DNA of 64,000 nucleotides, taken from the NCBI RefSeq assembly GCF_016862435.1, contig NZ_BOMY01000053.1:124001-188000 (forward strand), written 5' to 3'. The notes under the pieces are model-generated. The model was not told where the DNA came from. It did no database searches and saw only the letters and a program-made list of their open reading frames with translations. This DNA is from Paractinoplanes tereljensis. Its GTDB lineage: Bacteria > Actinomycetota > Actinomycetes > Mycobacteriales > Micromonosporaceae. Both the position numbers and the translations under genes were made by a program. This document shows positions 61,081-64,000 of the stretch, one piece after another (positions within the stretch are counted from its first letter, which is position 1; each line of letters starts with the position of its first letter).

Positions 61081-62775
61081 GTGATCCGCATCGGCAACTG
61101 CTCCGGCTTCTACGGGGATCGCCTGCCGGCGATGCGCGAGATGCTGGAGGGCGGCGAGCTGGACGTCCTGACCGGCGACTACCTGGCCGAGCTGACCATG
61201 CTCATCCTCGGCCGCGACCGCGCCACCGACCCGTCCACCGGCTACGCCCGCACCTTCCTCACCCAGCTGCGCGACTGCCTGGCCCTGGCCCTGGACCGCC
61301 GAGTACGCATCGTCACCAACGCCGGCGGCGCCAACCCCACCGCCCTGGTAGCCGCGATCCGCGAGCTGGGCCTACCCGCCAAGATCGCCCTGGTCCGCGG
61401 CGACGACTTAACCGCCCGCGCCGCCGAACTGGGCCTCGGGCGGCCGCTGGGGGCGCACGCCTACCTCGGCGCGTTCGGCATCGCGCGGGCCCTGGAAGCC
61501 GGCGCCGACATCGTGGTCACCGGGCGGGTCACCGACGCGTCGCTGGTCATCGGGCCGGCCATCGCCCACTTCGGCTGGCAGCGCACCGACTACGACCGGC
61601 TGGCCGGGGCCACCGTCGCCGGGCACGTGCTGGAATGCGGCACCCAGGCCACCGGCGGCAACTACCCGTTCTTCACGGAGATCGAAGATCTCCGGCACCC
61701 CGGTTTCCCCATCGCCGAGATCTCCGCCGACGGCTCGTCGGTCATTACCAAACATCCGGGTACGGGCGGAGCCGTCACGATCGGCACGGTGACCGCGCAG
61801 TTGGTGTACGAGGTGCAGGACGCCCGCTACGCCGGACCGGACGTCACCACCCGCCTGGACACGGTGTCCCTGCGCCCGGACGGCCCGGACCGGGTGGCGA
61901 TCGAGGGCGTCCGGGGCGAGGCTCCCCCGCCCGATCTGAAGGTGTGCCTGACCTCGATCGGCGGCTTCCGCAACGAGATGACCGTGGTCCTGACCGGCCT
62001 GGACATCGAGGCGAAGGCCGACCTGTTCCGCCGCCAGTTCGAGGCCGGCCTGCCGGTCCGCCCGGCCGAGCTGACCTGGACCCTGTCCCGGGTCGACTCC
62101 CCCGACGCACCGACCCAGCAGCAGGCGTCCGCGCTGCTCACGGTCGTGGCCCGCGACCCCGACGAGAAGAAGGCCGGCCGAGCCTTCGCCAACGCCGCGG
62201 TAGAGGTGGCGCTGGCCTCCTACCCCGGCTTCTTCGCCACCACCCCACCCGGCCGCGCCCACCCCTACGGCGTCTTCACCGCCGGCTACGTGCCCCAGGA
62301 GATCGCCCCGCACGAGGTAGTGCACGACGACGGCACCGTGGAGCCGATAGACCCGCCGCGCGTGCACCAGCCTCTCGAACCGCTGCCAGGCCCAGCCATC
62401 CCAGGCCCAGCCATCCCAGGCGCCGGCGTCGGCCCGACGAGGCGGCTGCCGCTTGGGACGGTTGCGGGGGCTCGGTCTGGGGACAAAGGCGGGGACGCGA
62501 ATGTCGGGGTCTGGGTGCGTCGTACGGAGGCGTACAGCTGGCTGGTTGGGCTTTTGACTGAAGATGTTGTTCGTGGGCTTCTGCCGGAGACAGTGGGACG
62601 GCCGATTCGGATCACTCGGCTGCCCAACCTGCTTGCGGTCAACATTGTGGTTGAGGGGCTGCTTGGGGCTGGGGTCGCCTACCACGGGCGGTTTGATCCG
62701 CAGGCCAAAGGGCTTGGGGAATGGCTGCGATCGCGGCTGGTGGACATTCCGGAATCGCTGCTGGAGGAATCATGA
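61081..62775 (+). CDS. Acyclic terpene utilisation AtuA-like protein (DUF1446)
   Basis: 564 aa, GTG start. The N-terminal DUF1446/AtuA domain (about 1-435) reads IRIGNCSGFYGDRLPAMREML, RIVTNAGGANPTAL, AHAYLGAFGIARALEAGADIVVTGRVTDASLVIGPA and ECGTQATGGNYPFFTE. A proline-rich linker with GPAIP repeats (about 433-445) joins a C-terminal AtuA-associated domain (ARSGDKGGDANVGVWVR). AtuA acts in citronellol/geraniol or leucine-type degradation, with unknown chemistry. Overlaps the carboxyltransferase by an ATGA. Codon style switches to G/T-ending after about 62,430. Confidence 0.9.
   Translation: MIRIGNCSGFYGDRLPAMREMLEGGELDVLTGDYLAELTMLILGRDRATDPSTGYARTFLTQLRDCLALALDRRVRIVTNAGGANPTALVAAIRELGLPAKIALVRGDDLTARAAELGLGRPLGAHAYLGAFGIARALEAGADIVVTGRVTDASLVIGPAIAHFGWQRTDYDRLAGATVAGHVLECGTQATGGNYPFFTEIEDLRHPGFPIAEISADGSSVITKHPGTGGAVTIGTVTAQLVYEVQDARYAGPDVTTRLDTVSLRPDGPDRVAIEGVRGEAPPPDLKVCLTSIGGFRNEMTVVLTGLDIEAKADLFRRQFEAGLPVRPAELTWTLSRVDSPDAPTQQQASALLTVVARDPDEKKAGRAFANAAVEVALASYPGFFATTPPGRAHPYGVFTAGYVPQEIAPHEVVHDDGTVEPIDPPRVHQPLEPLPGPAIPGPAIPGAGVGPTRRLPLGTVAGARSGDKGGDANVGVWVRRTEAYSWLVGLLTEDVVRGLLPETVGRPIRITRLPNLLAVNIVVEGLLGAGVAYHGRFDPQAKGLGEWLRSRLVDIPESLLEES
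62386..62415 (+). repeat. 15-base in-frame repeat in the AtuA linker
   Basis: CCAGGCCCAGCCATC occurs twice in direct tandem (62386-62400 and 62401-62415), followed by a partial third copy, giving repeated GPAIP residues in a flexible linker. Confidence 0.8.
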
Positions 62776-64000
62776 CCGTCCTGCGATCCACGCTTGATGC
62801 GGCCGGTGCCGAGGCTGACGCCGCGCGAGAAGCCATGCTCGCGGCGCTTGACGAGATCGCGGCGGAGACCGCAAAAGCCGTTGCGGGCGGCGGTGAGCAG
62901 GCCGTTGCCCGGCATCAGGCGCGCGGGAAGATGACCGCTCGGGAACGCATCGAGCTGTTGCTCGACCTTGACTCGCCGTTCCTTGAGCTGGCTGCGCTCG
63001 CTGGCTATGGGTCGCAGTTCGCCGTCGGCGGCAGTGTGGTCGCGGGGATCGGGGTGGTCAGTGGGGTGGAATGCCTGCTGGTGGCCAACGATCCGACCGT
63101 CAAGGGTGGGGCCAGCAATCCCTGCTCGCTGCGGAAGACGCTGCGGATGCATGAGATCGCGCTGGCCAATCGGCTTCCGCTGATCGCGCTGGTCGAGTCG
63201 GGTGGGGCCGATCTGCCTACCCAGAAGGACGTTTTCATTCCGGGCGGGGCGGTCTTCCGGGATCTCACCCGGCTGTCAGCAAAAGGGATTCCGACGATCG
63301 CGCTGGTCTTCGGGAACTCGACCGCCGGTGGGGCCTACCTGCCGGGGATGAGCGACCACGTGGTGATGATCGAGAAGCGGTCCAAGGTGTTCCTGGCGGG
63401 GCCGCCGCTGGTCAAGGCGGCCACCGGCGAGGAGTCCGACGACGAGTCGCTCGGTGGGGCCGAGATGCACGCCCGGGTGTCGGGGCTGGCCGACCACTAT
63501 GCGGTCGATGAGCAGGATGCGATCCGGATCGGGCGGCGGATCGTGGCCCGGCTCAACTGGAAGAAGAACGGCCCGTCACCGGGCGGGACGCAGCCGCCGC
63601 GCTTCCCGGCCGAGGACCTGTTGTCGATCGTGCCGCCGGGGCTCAAGTCGCCGTTCGATCCGCGGGAGGTCATCGCCCGGATCGTCGACGACAGCGACTT
63701 CGACGAGGTGAAACCGCTTTACGGGACCTCACTCGTGACCGGGTGGGCTCGGGTGCACGGCTATCCGGTGGGGATTCTCGCGAACGCTCAAGGCGTGCTG
63801 TTCAGCGAAGAGGCGCAGAAGGCCGCCCAGTTCATCCAGCTGGCCAACCGGTCGCACACGCCGCTGTTGTTCCTGCACAACACCACCGGCTACATGGTCG
63901 GCAAGGAGTATGAGCAGGGCGGGATCATCAAGCACGGCGCCATGATGATCAACGCGGTGTCGAACTCGACGGTGCCGCACATCTCGGTGCTGATCGGCAA
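62772..64000 (+). CDS. Acyl-CoA carboxylase carboxyltransferase (beta) subunit, 3' end outside window
   Basis: ATG overlapping the AtuA stop; 409 residues visible, the rest is beyond the edge. It reads ARHQARGKMTARERIELLLD, GGSVVAGIGVVSGVECLLVAND, GGASNPCSLRKTLRMHEIAL, the CoA/oxyanion region GNSTAGGAYLPGMSD, FLAGPPLVKAATGEESDDESLGGAEMHARVSG and LANRSHTPLLFLHNTTGYMVG. This is the methylcrotonyl/geranyl-CoA carboxylase type of carboxyltransferase, needing a biotin-carboxylase partner probably just downstream. Confidence 0.93.
   Translation, partial: MTVLRSTLDAAGAEADAAREAMLAALDEIAAETAKAVAGGGEQAVARHQARGKMTARERIELLLDLDSPFLELAALAGYGSQFAVGGSVVAGIGVVSGVECLLVANDPTVKGGASNPCSLRKTLRMHEIALANRLPLIALVESGGADLPTQKDVFIPGGAVFRDLTRLSAKGIPTIALVFGNSTAGGAYLPGMSDHVVMIEKRSKVFLAGPPLVKAATGEESDDESLGGAEMHARVSGLADHYAVDEQDAIRIGRRIVARLNWKKNGPSPGGTQPPRFPAEDLLSIVPPGLKSPFDPREVIARIVDDSDFDEVKPLYGTSLVTGWARVHGYPVGILANAQGVLFSEEAQKAAQFIQLANRSHTPLLFLHNTTGYMVGKEYEQGGIIKHGAMMINAVSNSTVPHISVLIG

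Noticed and set aside
1..64000. Prophage, integrative element or insertion sequence
   Set aside because: No integrase, transposase, phage structural gene, tRNA attachment site or flanking direct repeats were found. The scar and minisatellites alone do not show an element.

Overview
The window is 64 kb of very GC-rich chromosome. Codons strongly favour G or C in the third position, GTG starts are frequent, and many genes overlap by ATGA or GTGA. Gene content includes LCP cell-wall ligase, SARP/BTAD regulator, deazaflavin (F420) nitroreductase family, FCD-type GntR, NarGHJI, secreted PL11 and GH30 enzymes, and PadR/HAAS. This points to a filamentous, soil-type actinomycete, most likely Micromonosporaceae (Actinoplanes-like). 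The genus is inferred from style, not proven. No rRNA, tRNA, CRISPR array, insertion sequence or prophage was seen.

Layout. 1-6.4 kb: partial methyltransferase, a secreted glycoside hydrolase with two discoidin domains, an Excalibur protein, a TetR with a pterin-dehydratase/VOC fusion opposite an F420-type nitroreductase, and small housekeeping-like proteins. 6.4-10.9 kb (minus strand): SARP-alpha/beta-hydrolase fusion, methyltransferase, serine hydrolase, sulfotransferase. 10.9-18.7 kb (minus): a catabolic block of FCD GntR, CaiB-type CoA transferase, hydantoinase/oxoprolinase A and B, then homogentisate dioxygenase coupled to an unknown protein. 18.9-29.3 kb (plus): a tightly coupled five-gene unit (WGR-DUF4132, MoxR AAA ATPase, DUF5682, VWA, SWIM). 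It matches E. coli yehI-yehL-yehM-yehP-yehQ in gene order and protein architecture and is the most intriguing system here. 29.4-34.3 kb: methyltransferase, LysR/D-amino-acid oxidase, a deletion scar that joins a TetR remnant to an SDR remnant, and three minisatellites around a DUF1203 gene and an SDR. 34.3-39.1 kb: ThuA/Gfo-Idh pair divergent from a rhamnogalacturonan lyase, then an esterase. 39.2-43.2 kb: operator-flanked membrane protein, a structured leader before a PAS-GGDEF protein, and a small winged-helix/membrane pair with twin operators. 43.3-51.6 kb: narK-narGHJI-cupin. 51.6-56.9 kb: NLP-like secreted protein, LCP protein, two unknowns, PadR-HAAS pair. 56.9-59.8 kb: multidomain GH30. 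59.9-64 kb: acyl-CoA dehydrogenase divergent from AtuA-like protein and a carboxyltransferase (truncated by the window), a branched-chain or isoprenoid acyl-CoA catabolic module.

How genes work together. The nar block is a complete respiratory nitrate reductase with its own transporter and assembly chaperone. The 12.9-18.7 kb block looks like an inducible pathway for an unidentified organic acid or amide activated as a CoA ester. The secreted PL11, GH30 and GH-discoidin proteins fit plant or fungal polysaccharide degradation. The yeh-like unit is probably an ATP-driven chaperone/remodelling machine (MoxR plus VWA) with recognition modules (WGR, SWIM). Its biological role is not known; a conflict or stress role is inference only.
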